Source: Archangium violaceum Cb vi76 (GTDB lineage Bacteria > Myxococcota > Myxococcia > Myxococcales > Myxococcaceae). Taken from it: DNA of 54,793 bases. Every line of letters starts with the position of its first letter. The stretch's first letter is position 1. Below, piece by piece: positions 8,244-17,225 of this stretch. The DNA lies in assembly GCF_000733295.1 (NCBI RefSeq), contig NZ_JPMI01000052.1, forward strand, positions 1-54,793, in the 5' to 3' direction. A program made the position numbers and the translations under genes. The notes beneath the pieces were generated by a model. The model searched no databases. It was given only the letters and a program-made list of their open reading frames with translations, and was not told the DNA's origin.

Positions 8244-10550
8244 GGACTCCGGCGGCAGGGCCCGCGAGAACAGCCGCGCGCGCTCGAGCGCCTGGGAGCA
8301 CAGCTGCGCCAGGGCGATGAGGAAGTCCCGCTCCTCCGCGGAGAAGTGCCGCCGGTCCGCGAAGGACAGCCACAGGCACCCCAGGGAGTGCTCCCCGGCG
8401 AGCAGCGGCAGCCCGACGCGCGCCTCGTAGGCCCCCGCCAGGTTGGCGAGCTGGGGGTAGTGCGCCAACAACGCCTCGGTGGAGGAGTACCAGCGCGCCT
8501 CCCCCGCGAGCGCCACGTCCAGTGGGGGCGCTGGCGTCCCCGCGGGCAGGTAGCTCTGGGTGCGGACGACCTCCTCGGAGTAGCCCTGGAGGTGGAGGGC
8601 GCGCAGGCCGCCCTCGGGCTCGCGCACGTAGATGATGCCCGCGTGCGTGCCCGCGGACTCGAGGCCCGCGACGAGGATGGCGCGTGCCACCTGCTCTGGA
8701 GTCGCCGCCCGGGAGAGCGCCGCCGCCACCGCCTGGAGCCGGGAGGCACGCCCCTGGGCCCCGCGCGCCTCGCCGTACAGCAGTGCGTTGTCCACCGCGA
8801 GCCCCGCCCGCCGCGCCAGCTCCTGGACGAGCGGCAGCTCCTTCTCGCTGAACCGCCGGCCGCTCTCGGCCTGGACGAGGGTGAGCGCCCCCAGCACCCG
8901 TCCGCGCGACAGCAGGGGCACGCACAGCGAGGACTTGAAGCCCAGCGTGCGCCCCAGGCTCAGGTGCTCCTCGCTTCGCGACAGCGAGGGCAGCAGCTCG
9001 TCCGGCATGTGCTTCAGCAGGAGGGGCTCGCCCGTGCGCAGCACCTGGCCGATTCCGCCATGGGAGGTGTCGAGGGGCCAGCGGCGGGCGATCTCGAAGG
9101 CGAGCGCCGCCTTCTCCGGCTCGCAATGGTCCGCGGCCACCCGCTCCACGGTGCCCGCCTCGGAGAGGAGATCCACCGCCGCCCAGTCCGCCAGACGCGG
9201 CACGACCAGCTCCGTCAACTTGCGCAGGACGGTGCGATCCTCCAGCGAGGAGAGCACCTCACTGGCCTCGGCGAGCAGCCGGAAGCGGCCCTCGCTCTCG
9301 CGCAGCGCCTGCTCGCGGGTGCGCGCCTCCGTCACGTCGCGGGCCACGGCGAGCACGGAGCGCACCTCACCGTGCGCGTCCCGCTCGGGCACCACGTGCG
9401 CCTCGAAGGAGCGGGGCCCGGACGGCGTGGGGAAGACGAACTCGAGCGAGGTGCTCCGCCCCGCGAACGCCTCGGCGAAGGCCCCTTCCCAGTCGGACAT
9501 CTTCTCCGCCGGCATGCCGAGCTCGGCCATGGTGCTGCCCGGGAAGCGCTCCGGTGGCAGCCCCAGGGTGCGCTCGACGACGGGGTTGACGTAGAGCAGC
9601 CGGTGCTGGCGGTCGAAGCGGGCCACCATGTCGGGGATGTTCCCGGCCAGCCCGCGGAACTCGGCCTCGCGCTGGCGCAGCTCCACCTCGGTGAGCTCGA
9701 GCTTGCGGCGCGCTCGCACCTGCTCCGTCACCTCCACCGCGTGGGTGAGCAACCACTCCACCTCGCCGTGCTCGTCCCGGAGCGGCTGGTAGACGAGGTC
9801 GAAGAAGGCCTCCTCCACGCGGCCCCTCCCCCGCCGGTCGATCATCACCGGGAACTCCCGGCCCACGAAGGACTCGCCGGTGCGCATGGCGCGCCGCAGC
9901 GCCTCCATCACCGGCTGCGAGAGGAGCTCGGGCAGCACCTCGCGCAGCGGCCGGCCCACGGGGATGGAACGGCCCGCCACCTTCTCGTAGAGCGGGTTGG
10001 CGAACTCGAAGATGAAGTCCGGCCCCCGGGTGAGGGCGATGGCCGCGGGCGTCTGCATCAGCAGGCTCAGCAGGCGCATACGCTCCGTCTCCGCCTTCTC
10101 CCGCTCCGCCTGCAGCTTGAGCCGCTCGCGGTGCAGGTACAGCTCGACGAACACCTCCACCTTGGCCCGCAGCACCTGCGGATCGAACGGCTTGAAGAGG
10201 AAGTCCACCGCCCCCAGGGCGTAGCCGCGCGAGGTGAAGGCCACGTCCTCCGTCAGCCCCGAGAGGAAGATGATGGGCGTGCGGTGCGAGCGCTCGCGCT
10301 GGCGCATGAGGCGCGCCACCTCGAAGCCGTCGATGTCCGGCAGGTGCACGTCCAGCAGCACGAGGGCGCAGTCCAGCCCCAGCAACAGCCGCAGGGCCTC
10401 CTGGCCCGAGGACGCCTTGACGAGGCGCTGCCCCAACGGCACCAGCAGCGCCTCGAGCGCCACGAGCTGGTTGGGGCTGTCGTCGACGATGAGGATGCTC
10501 GCTTGATCCGTGGCGGGGGGAGCCCCGGAGAGCGGTGCGGCGGACTTCAT
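8226..10550 (-). CDS. Response-regulator-like REC-PAS-PAS-GAF-GAF protein without output domain
   Basis: Protein of 774 residues. Receiver domain about 17-135 with acidic pair Asp23/Asp24, phospho-acceptor Asp67 (LVLLDVHLPD) and conserved Lys in FKPFDPQ; coiled coil about 135-165; PAS about 165-280; PAS about 300-410; GAF about 425-585 (LADWAAVDLL); second GAF about 605-760. The chain ends right after the last GAF (RARLFSRALPP): no HisKA, HATPase, GGDEF, EAL, phosphatase or DNA-binding domain is visible. It may act as a phosphorylation-dependent scaffold or sequester a phosphoryl group, or it may be a hybrid kinase that lost its catalytic end. The gene is tail-to-tail with the 5823-8243 kinase, overlapping 18 bp. 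Confidence 0.88.
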   Translation of the reverse strand: MKSAAPLSGAPPATDQASILIVDDSPNQLVALEALLVPLGQRLVKASSGQEALRLLLGLDCALVLLDVHLPDIDGFEVARLMRQRERSHRTPIIFLSGLTEDVAFTSRGYALGAVDFLFKPFDPQVLRAKVEVFVELYLHRERLKLQAEREKAETERMRLLSLLMQTPAAIALTRGPDFIFEFANPLYEKVAGRSIPVGRPLREVLPELLSQPVMEALRRAMRTGESFVGREFPVMIDRRGRGRVEEAFFDLVYQPLRDEHGEVEWLLTHAVEVTEQVRARRKLELTEVELRQREAEFRGLAGNIPDMVARFDRQHRLLYVNPVVERTLGLPPERFPGSTMAELGMPAEKMSDWEGAFAEAFAGRSTSLEFVFPTPSGPRSFEAHVVPERDAHGEVRSVLAVARDVTEARTREQALRESEGRFRLLAEASEVLSSLEDRTVLRKLTELVVPRLADWAAVDLLSEAGTVERVAADHCEPEKAALAFEIARRWPLDTSHGGIGQVLRTGEPLLLKHMPDELLPSLSRSEEHLSLGRTLGFKSSLCVPLLSRGRVLGALTLVQAESGRRFSEKELPLVQELARRAGLAVDNALLYGEARGAQGRASRLQAVAAALSRAATPEQVARAILVAGLESAGTHAGIIYVREPEGGLRALHLQGYSEEVVRTQSYLPAGTPAPPLDVALAGEARWYSSTEALLAHYPQLANLAGAYEARVGLPLLAGEHSLGCLWLSFADRRHFSAEERDFLIALAQLCSQALERARLFSRALPPESSGRGP

Positions 10551-10624
10551 GGCCTGGGAGCCTGTCGAGGGTGTGTCACGAGCTGGGGGTGTCTTGTGGA
10601 CCCGGCGTCCAGGGTTGTCTCATG

Positions 10625-10658
10625 GAGCCGAGGGCCCCGGCCAGGGCTTCCTCGGCTC
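10625..10658. other. Strong inverted repeat in spacer, possible terminator
   Basis: GAGCCGAGG (10625-10633) pairs perfectly with CCTCGGCTC (10650-10658), and inner GCCC (10634-10637) can pair with GGGC (10644-10647) past a 2-nt bulge. It sits in the 146-bp spacer after the glycosyltransferase stop and before the REC-PAS-GAF start, both minus strand. There is no T-run on either side, so intrinsic termination would be weak; it could also stabilise the 3' end. Confidence 0.45.
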
Positions 10659-10696
10659 TGTCATCTGGAGAACCCTGGGGAAAAGGGCTCGCGGGC

Positions 10697-12280
10697 TCAG
10701 CGGCGGCGGTAGACGTGCAGGGGCGCGGAGAAGCCGTCCTGCTCCTCGTAGGCCACGCCGTCGAGCGTCAGCGTGCGGCCCTCGAGCTTCACGCCCGGAT
10801 CTCGCGCCAGCGCGCCATTGTCGAAGCGCACGAGGTACTCCGGGTTGGCCAGGCGCAGGTGCTTGCGGAAGGTCTCCCAGCGCACGCGGGCCAGCCGCTC
10901 ATCCGGCAGTCCGGAGAAGAAGGCGAGCTGGAGGTCCATGTAGCTCGGGTCCTGATCCACCACGGCCGCGCCGCCCTTGGGGGCCACCTCCTCCTCGAGG
11001 AAGCGGGCCACCTGCATGAGGGGCACGGGGTTGGTGGAGGTGGGGCTCACCGGGCGGAGGCTGTCCTGCCAGCGGCCATCGGCGCGGAAGGTGTAGAGGC
11101 CCATGGCCAGGGGCACGGCCACCGCCAGCACCGCGCACACGGCGGCCACGGCCCTGCGGGCTCCGGCGCCGCGCACCAGCTCGAGGCCCGGCACGACGAA
11201 GGGCAGCAGCACCGCCAGCTCCGTCACCGTGAAGCGGCCCAGGGGCTGGAAGTCGAGCAGCACCACGGCGCGGAAGGTGAAGTACGCGGTGGGCACCAGC
11301 GCGGCGAGCACCAGCCAGCGCGTGTCCGGGCGCTCCCGCCACGAGCGCCACATGCCCGCCATGCCCAGCAGCGCCACGCCCGGCGACAGCGTCAGCAGCG
11401 CCACGCCCGGCCAGAAGCCCAGGTTCTCCAGCCGGTAGCGCCACGCCCCCACCCGGGCCACGCCCTCGCGCGTCCAGTCCGCGTGGAACTGCTCCACCGC
11501 GTGGATGGGGAAGAAGGGATCTCCATGCGCCATCTCGTTGCCCTGCATCCACAGCAGCGGGAAGGGCAGGCACAGCAGGCCGAAGCCCACCGCGCGCGTG
11601 ATGGCGGCCACCCGGTCCTCGCCCCAGAAGAGCAGCGCCAGGGACAGGAGCGGCATGAACATCCACGCGTCGTAGCGCGTGGCGCATGCCAGGTTGAGCA
11701 CCAGGGCCGCCCCGAAGAAGGGCCCCAGGCGGTTGTCGTCCAGCCCCTCGGCGATGAGCGCGAACACCCACAGCATGAAGAAGAGCGACATGGCCTCGCT
11801 GGCCGCCGTCGTGGACATCTGCAGGTGCATGCCCCAGACGGAGAAGGCCAGGCAGGCCCCCACCGCGGCACGCCAGTCGAAGAGGCGCCGGGTGAGCGAG
11901 AAGAGCGGCACCACCGACAGCACCCCGAAGAGCAGGCTCACCAGCCGGCCCGCGAGCGCCTTGTCCTCCACCACCTTCAGCGCGGCCCCCACCACGTACA
12001 GGTGCAGCGGCCCGAACTGGTACGCCCCATCCCCATACGAGGTGATGAGGTGCGGCTCATTCGCCCAGCGCTCGGCCAGCTCCGTGCGCGCCACCGCGTC
12101 GCCGTAGTAGTTCTCGTTGAAGGGCATCAACACCAGACGCGGCAGCAGCGCCGCGGCCAGCAGCAACAGCAGCAGCAGCCGGGTACTCGGCTCCGGGGCC
12201 ACGTCGGGCACCGCGGAGAGGAGGGGGGTGGCGCCCGAGGGGCGTGGGGGGGCGGCGGGAACGGACGAAGCGGACGGCAT
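10697..12280 (-). CDS. Polytopic membrane glycosyltransferase (GT39/ArnT-like)
   Basis: Integral membrane protein of 527 residues with roughly ten hydrophobic helices, starting with a leucine-rich segment near residue 35. The first periplasmic loop contains NENYYGDAVARTELA, whose acidic residue resembles the catalytic Asp region of GT-C fold enzymes (PMT, ArnT, GT39/GT83) that take a sugar from a polyprenyl-phosphate donor. The C-terminal soluble part (EEEVAPKGGAAVVDQDPSYMDL onwards, from about residue 415) is typical of such proteins in myxobacteria. Substrate and acceptor are unknown. The start at 12280 is the only sensible ATG: it has no Shine-Dalgarno, but a good -10 hexamer lies 10 nt upstream, so the mRNA may be leaderless. 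Divergent from the TPR lipoprotein gene. Confidence 0.8.
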   Translation of the reverse strand: MPSASSVPAAPPRPSGATPLLSAVPDVAPEPSTRLLLLLLLAAALLPRLVLMPFNENYYGDAVARTELAERWANEPHLITSYGDGAYQFGPLHLYVVGAALKVVEDKALAGRLVSLLFGVLSVVPLFSLTRRLFDWRAAVGACLAFSVWGMHLQMSTTAASEAMSLFFMLWVFALIAEGLDDNRLGPFFGAALVLNLACATRYDAWMFMPLLSLALLFWGEDRVAAITRAVGFGLLCLPFPLLWMQGNEMAHGDPFFPIHAVEQFHADWTREGVARVGAWRYRLENLGFWPGVALLTLSPGVALLGMAGMWRSWRERPDTRWLVLAALVPTAYFTFRAVVLLDFQPLGRFTVTELAVLLPFVVPGLELVRGAGARRAVAAVCAVLAVAVPLAMGLYTFRADGRWQDSLRPVSPTSTNPVPLMQVARFLEEEVAPKGGAAVVDQDPSYMDLQLAFFSGLPDERLARVRWETFRKHLRLANPEYLVRFDNGALARDPGVKLEGRTLTLDGVAYEEQDGFSAPLHVYRRR

Positions 12281-12290
12281 GAGGGCGCGC

Positions 12291-12318
12291 AGAATACGCA
12301 GGCCCGGCCCAAAGCCAA
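12291..12318 (-). promoter_or_regulatory. Candidate promoter, glycosyltransferase gene
   Basis: Minus-strand -35 TTGGCT (12313-12318), 16-nt spacer, -10 TATTCT (12291-12296). The -10 ends 10 nt before the ATG at 12280, so transcription would start only a few bases before the start codon. Based on sigma-70-type consensus only. Confidence 0.4.
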
Positions 12319-12441
12319 GCGACCATCCCCTCGCCCCGGGTCTTTTCACACCCGCCCCCTGGGTTGTCTGGTGGACAGGCGGACGTGTAGCCTGCGCCGG
12401 CCCGCATCCCGGCGGGCGTCCCAAAGGGGGAATCACCCGAC

Positions 12442-13335
12442 ATGTTGTCTTCTCGTTCTTTGCGTCACGTCGTGATGGCGTTGGCGGCCAGCCTGGCGGT
12501 GGGCTGCGCGCCGAGTCTGAAGGTCAATGTTCTCCAGCCGGCCCGGGTCAACCTGGGTGCCTCCAAGCGGCTGACGGTGGTGCAGACCGAGGGCCGCAAG
12601 GGCGCCCGGGACTTCGTCGTCGACGAGCTCACCCGCCAGGCCCGCACCGGCGGCCACTTCCAGGTGACGGACCGCTCCGACGAGGGCATCGTCGTGAAGG
12701 TGGCCGGCCGTTCCGTGCAGATCCTCAGCACCGGCAGTGGCCCGGCGCAGAGCCAGGATGAGATTGGCATCCGCATCGACGTCAACGACTGGGACGCCGA
12801 GAAGAAGACCGAGACCGTCAAGGACACGGACAGCAAGGGCAACACCACCGAGCGCGAGGTGAAGTTCTACGAGGCGAAGACGGTGGTGAGCGTCACCGCC
12901 TTCAACGCCGCGGGCAAGGCGCTGCTGGCCGAGGAGGAGTACGAGATGGTCGGCCGTGGCGAGGACAAGGACACCGCCATCGGCGCCGCGGCCCGCGCGC
13001 TGGTGGGCCGCATCCTCTATGACATCACGCCCACGTACGTGACCAAGTACATCCGCATGGACGGCGACGACAAGGCGCAGAAGCCCATCATCGAGGTGGC
13101 GGAGAAGGGCAATGTGCCCCAGGCCATCACCGAGATGGAGTCCTACGTGCAGACCAACCCGCAGAACCCGGCGGCGCTCTACAACCTCGCGGTGCTGCTC
13201 GACGCCTCGGGCAAGTACCAGGAGGCGCTGGACCTGTACACCAAGGCCATCTCCCTGTCGGCCAAGGACTACTACGTGGACATGAAGGCCGAGTGCGCCA
13301 GGCGCCTGGCCAATCAGCAGGCCCTGGCGCAGTAA
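12442..13335 (+). CDS. TPR lipoprotein of unknown function
   Basis: Protein of 297 residues. A signal peptide with lipobox LAVGC places the lipidated cysteine at residue 22, so it should be anchored in the envelope facing the periplasm or cell surface. The middle (about 30-215) contains alternating strands and helices with a nucleotide-free look, reminiscent of the assembly-type lipoproteins that read LTVVQTEG...RDFVVDELTRQ; I do not recognise the family with certainty. Residues about 230-295 form one to two TPR units (NPAALYNLAVLLDASGKYQEAL) suitable for protein binding. GGGGGA lies 11 nt before the ATG. A strong hairpin follows the stop codon. It is divergent from the glycosyltransferase gene and precedes the CHASE3 kinase, with no clear functional link. 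Confidence 0.82.
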   Translation: MLSSRSLRHVVMALAASLAVGCAPSLKVNVLQPARVNLGASKRLTVVQTEGRKGARDFVVDELTRQARTGGHFQVTDRSDEGIVVKVAGRSVQILSTGSGPAQSQDEIGIRIDVNDWDAEKKTETVKDTDSKGNTTEREVKFYEAKTVVSVTAFNAAGKALLAEEEYEMVGRGEDKDTAIGAAARALVGRILYDITPTYVTKYIRMDGDDKAQKPIIEVAEKGNVPQAITEMESYVQTNPQNPAALYNLAVLLDASGKYQEALDLYTKAISLSAKDYYVDMKAECARRLANQQALAQ

Positions 13336-13358
13336 TCCGCCGCGGCGCCGACGCACCC

Positions 13359-13411
13359 ACCGGGCCGTCCCCAGGGCACGATGTCCTGGAGGCGGCCCGG
13401 TTGTCGTTTGG
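13359..13411 (+). terminator. Rho-independent-like terminator after TPR lipoprotein gene
   Basis: Arms ACCGGGCCG (13359-13367) and CGGCCCGGT (13393-13401) pair perfectly; inside them CCAGG (13371-13375) pairs with CCTGG (13385-13389), leaving a 9-nt loop. The hairpin begins 24 nt after the stop codon at 13335. The 3' side TTGTCGTTT is only moderately T-rich. Confidence 0.6.
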
Positions 13412-13514
13412 ACCGGGTTCATGTGTTACCGACCCGACGCGAACGCATGCTCCTTCGTACATGATCCGAGGTACAGGCCGCCCTTGGGGTAAGCGTCTCC
13501 GAAGGCCGCCTGAA

Positions 13515-16500
13515 ATGGATCCCTCCCCCCCGAGCACACCCTCCCCCAGGCGCGCACACCGGCTTCCCCTGCCGGTGATCGCCGGGCTGCTCGCGGCCGC
13601 GCTCGCGGTGTTCCTCATCGCCGCCCTGTTCCTGCGCTCCACCCGGCAGCTCGCCGGGAGCTCGGGCCGCGTGACGCACACACTGGACGTCATCAACGAG
13701 GCGGAGCTGCTGCTGTCGTTGATGAAGGACGCGGAGACGGGCGAGCGGGGCTACCTCCTCACCCGCGAGCGGCACTTCCTCGCCCCCTACGAGGAAGCCC
13801 GGAGCCACATCCAGCCCTCGCTGGAGCGCCTGCGCGCCCTCACCGCGGACGAGCCCCCTCAGCAGCGGCGGCTGGAGGCGATGGAGGCGCTCATCCAACA
13901 CAAGCTCGCGCTGATCGAACAGACGGTGCGGCTCGAACAGGAGGCCCAGTCCGCCGCGCTCCAGCCCGTTCAACCCGGCGAGGGCAAGCGGCTCATGGAT
14001 GCGCTGCGCGTGCTCGGGCGGGAGCTGCGCGAGGAGGCCGAGGGGCGTCTGCAGCGGGAGAACGCCCGGCTCGCGGAGGTCTCGCGGAGCGCGGACGTCC
14101 TCGTGCTCTCGGGCAGTGGCTTCCTGCTGGCCTTCATCGGGCTCACCGCCGCCTCCCTGGTGCGCGACGTGCGCTCGCGGGAGCGCGAGGAGGCCGAGCG
14201 CGAGGCGGTGCTGGAGCGCGAGCAGGCCGAGCAGGCGCGGGCCGAGGCCGAGCGGCAGCGGGCCCGCTTCCAGGCCATCTTCTCCCAGGTCCCCGCGGCG
14301 GTGGGCGTCTACCGGGCGCCGGATCAACTGTGCGAGCTGGCCAACCCGGTCCTCCAGCGGCTCCACGGGGGCCGGGCCCTGCTGGGCCGGACGGCGAGGG
14401 AGGCCCACCCCGAGTGCGCGAGCGCCGGCCTCTTGGAGGCCTTCGACGAGGTCTTCCGCACCGGACATCCCCACTCGGCCACCGGGCGCCGGTTGATGCT
14501 GGACCGCGACAACAATGGCAAGGGGGTGGAGGGCTACTTCAACTTCACCTACCAGCCCCTGCTGGACGCGAGAGGCCAGGTGGAGGCCGTGCTGCTCTTC
14601 GCGGTGGAGGTGACGGAGCAGGTGCGGGCCCGGCAGGCGGCGGAGGAGTCCCTGTCGTACCGCCAGCGGGCGGAGGCCGCGCTGCGCGAGAGCGAGGCCC
14701 ACCTGCGCCGGACGCTGAAGGCCGCCGAGGTGGGAGCCTGGGAGTTCGACCTGGACAACCAGCGCATGATGTGGACCCCCAACGTCGGGGCCATGTTCGG
14801 CATGGCGCCCGGCACCTTCATGGGGACCGCCGAAGCCGCCCTGGCGCTCATCCACCCGGAGGATCGCGAGCGCGTGTCGCGCACGCTGGGACAGACGGCG
14901 CACGACCGGAGCGAGAGCGAGCACCGGCTGGAGTACCGCATCCTGCGCGTGGACGGCGGCGTGCGCTGGCAGGAGAGCCGCGGCCGGGTCCTGTTCGACG
15001 AGCGGGGACGGCCCACGAAGCTGGCCGGCGTGGTGATGGACATCACCTCGCGCAAGCACGCCGAGCAGCAGCAACGCGAGTCCGAGGCGCGCTTCCGGCT
15101 GCTCACCGAGGCGCTCCCCCAGCTCATCTGGGGAACGCGGGCGAACGGGTACACCGAATACTTCAACCCGAGCTGGTTCGAGTACACGGGGCAGACGCAG
15201 GAGCTGGCGCAGGGAGACGGCTGGTTCCAGGCCGTCCACCCGGAGGACCTGGGGAACACGCGGACGGTCTGGCGGCGCGCGGTCGCCACGGGCGAGCCCT
15301 ACTCCGTCGAGTACCGTCTGCGGCGGGCCTCGGACGGCGCGTACCGCTGGTTCATCGCACGGGGCCTGCCCCTGAGGGATGGAGCGGGCCGCATCACGCA
15401 CTGGTTCGGCACCTGCACGGACATCGATGACCAGAAGCGCGGCGCGGAGACGCTGCGTTTCCTCTCGGAGGCGAGCGCGGCCCTGGCGGCCTCGTTGGAC
15501 CAGGCGGCCACGCTCAAGCAGGTGGCCCGCCTGGCCGTGCCGGTGCTGGCGGACTGGTGCATGGTGGACCTGATGGGAGAGGACGGCCGCGTCGAGCGCG
15601 TCGAGGTGGCCCACGCGGACCCCACCCTGGCGGAGCTGGCGGACCGGTTGCGCCGCTTCCCGCCCGTCCAGAACCCCGAGCACCCCTCCTCCCGGGCCAT
15701 GCGCCTGGAGCAGACCATCCACGTGGCGGAGGTGACGGGCGCGCTCGAGGAGCAATCGGCCCAGAACGCCGAGCACCTGCGGGCCATCCGGGAGATGAAG
15801 TGCCGCTCCCTGACGTCCGTGCCGCTCATGGCGCGGGGACGAACGCTCGGCGTGCTGATGTTCGCGACGACGGAGTCCTCCGGCCGCCGCTACGGGCAGG
15901 AAGACGCGCTGCGGATGGAGGAGGTGGCGCGCCGGGTGGCGATGGCGCTCGACAACGCACGGCTCTTCGCCCTGGCCCAGGAGGAGCGCCAGCGCGCCGA
16001 GGAGGCCAACCGCCTCAAGGACGACTTCCTGGCCACCGTCAGCCACGAGCTGCGCACGCCCCTCACGGCGATGATCGGCTGGGTGAAGATGTTGCGCACC
16101 GGCCGGCTGCCGCCCGACAAGCACGCCAAGGCCCTGGAGACGGTGGACCGCAACACCCAGGCGCAGGCCCAGCTCATCGAGGATCTGCTGGACGTGAGCC
16201 GCATCATCTCCGGCAAGCTGCGGATGGAGACGCAGCCGGTGCACCTGGTGGACGTCATCCAGGCGGCGATGGAGTCGGTGCGTCCCGCGGCGGACGCCCG
16301 GGGCATCCGGCTCCAGGCGGAGCTCGAGCCGGACGAGGACCTGGTGATGGGGGACTCGAGCCGGCTGCAGCAGGTGGTGTGGAACCTGCTCTCCAACGCG
16401 GTGAAGTTCTCCCCGGGGGACAGCCGCGTCCAGGTGCGGCTGCGGCGTTTGGAGTCCTCGGTGGAGGTGACGGTGGCGGACGAGGGCCCGGGGATTCCGG

Positions 16501-17153
16501 CGGACTTCCTGCCCCACATCTTCGAGCGCTTCCGCCAACTCGAGGGCGGCACCACGCGGCGGCATGGAGGCCTGGGCCTGGGACTCGCCATCGTCCGTCA
16601 CCTCGTGGAATCACACGGGGGAACGGTGCACGCCGCGAGCGAGGGGCCGGGCCGGGGCGCCACCTTCACGGTCCACCTGCCCCCCGCCCTGCCCCGGCAG
16701 GAGCAACCCGAGCGCCCCGCTCCGCCCGCCGACCTTCCCACCCACGCAGTGCTCGCGCGGCGGCGCATCCTCGTGGTGGACGACGAGGAGGACAACCGCG
16801 AGGTGTTGAAGGTGATGCTGGAGGAGTACGGGGCGCACGTCGTCACCGCCGCCTCCGCGTCCGAGGCCCTCCGCGCCCTGCGCGAGGAAAGGCCGGATCT
16901 GCTCGTCTCGGACATCGGCATGCCGGGCGAGGACGGCTACCGGCTCATCTCCCAGGTGCGCGCGCTCCCGTCCGAGGAGGGCGGCGGAGTGCTGGCGGTG
17001 GCTCTCACGGCCTACGCCCGGGTGGAGGATCGCACGCGTGCCCTGACGGCGGGCTTCAACATGCACGTGGCCAAGCCCGTGGAGCCCGCGGAGCTGCTGT
17101 CCGTCCTCTCCAGCCTGGTGGTGCTCTCGCAGGGGAGCCAGGAGTCCGGGTGA
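13515..17153 (+). CDS. Membrane hybrid histidine kinase, CHASE3-PAS3-GAF-HisKA-HATPase-REC
   Basis: Hybrid sensor kinase of 1212 residues. Transmembrane helix about 19-41, extracytoplasmic CHASE3 domain about 45-180 (DAETGERGYLLTRERHFL is diagnostic), second helix about 195-215, coiled coil, three PAS domains (about 250-365, 385-505 and 515-640), GAF (about 645-810), HisKA with SHELRTPL and His844, HATPase_c (about 935-1050), then a receiver domain with Asp1133 (LLVSDIGMPGEDGY). It would autophosphorylate and pass the phosphoryl group to its own REC domain and then to an unknown phosphotransfer or output protein. I chose the ATG at 13515 because it directly precedes the membrane anchor, whereas the frame upstream runs through the preceding terminator. 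It is the only membrane-bound sensor of this island. Confidence 0.92.
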   Translation: MDPSPPSTPSPRRAHRLPLPVIAGLLAAALAVFLIAALFLRSTRQLAGSSGRVTHTLDVINEAELLLSLMKDAETGERGYLLTRERHFLAPYEEARSHIQPSLERLRALTADEPPQQRRLEAMEALIQHKLALIEQTVRLEQEAQSAALQPVQPGEGKRLMDALRVLGRELREEAEGRLQRENARLAEVSRSADVLVLSGSGFLLAFIGLTAASLVRDVRSREREEAEREAVLEREQAEQARAEAERQRARFQAIFSQVPAAVGVYRAPDQLCELANPVLQRLHGGRALLGRTAREAHPECASAGLLEAFDEVFRTGHPHSATGRRLMLDRDNNGKGVEGYFNFTYQPLLDARGQVEAVLLFAVEVTEQVRARQAAEESLSYRQRAEAALRESEAHLRRTLKAAEVGAWEFDLDNQRMMWTPNVGAMFGMAPGTFMGTAEAALALIHPEDRERVSRTLGQTAHDRSESEHRLEYRILRVDGGVRWQESRGRVLFDERGRPTKLAGVVMDITSRKHAEQQQRESEARFRLLTEALPQLIWGTRANGYTEYFNPSWFEYTGQTQELAQGDGWFQAVHPEDLGNTRTVWRRAVATGEPYSVEYRLRRASDGAYRWFIARGLPLRDGAGRITHWFGTCTDIDDQKRGAETLRFLSEASAALAASLDQAATLKQVARLAVPVLADWCMVDLMGEDGRVERVEVAHADPTLAELADRLRRFPPVQNPEHPSSRAMRLEQTIHVAEVTGALEEQSAQNAEHLRAIREMKCRSLTSVPLMARGRTLGVLMFATTESSGRRYGQEDALRMEEVARRVAMALDNARLFALAQEERQRAEEANRLKDDFLATVSHELRTPLTAMIGWVKMLRTGRLPPDKHAKALETVDRNTQAQAQLIEDLLDVSRIISGKLRMETQPVHLVDVIQAAMESVRPAADARGIRLQAELEPDEDLVMGDSSRLQQVVWNLLSNAVKFSPGDSRVQVRLRRLESSVEVTVADEGPGIPADFLPHIFERFRQLEGGTTRRHGGLGLGLAIVRHLVESHGGTVHAASEGPGRGATFTVHLPPALPRQEQPERPAPPADLPTHAVLARRRILVVDDEEDNREVLKVMLEEYGAHVVTAASASEALRALREERPDLLVSDIGMPGEDGYRLISQVRALPSEEGGGVLAVALTAYARVEDRTRALTAGFNMHVAKPVEPAELLSVLSSLVVLSQGSQESG

Positions 17154-17225
17154 CGCGCGCCCTCCACCCCGTCCAAGCGAGCTCGCGCATTCACCCGGGC
17201 GGCGTTTTCGGGTTGAGATGGGGGG

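Noticed and set aside
12345-12400. Promoter-like TTGTCT/TAGCCT pair before the TPR lipoprotein
   Set aside because: 18-nt spacer and weak hexamers; not distinguishable from background in this composition.
13419-16601. Long minus-strand frame within the CHASE3 hybrid kinase
   Set aside because: Shadow of the kinase frame, no recognisable domain and biased composition.
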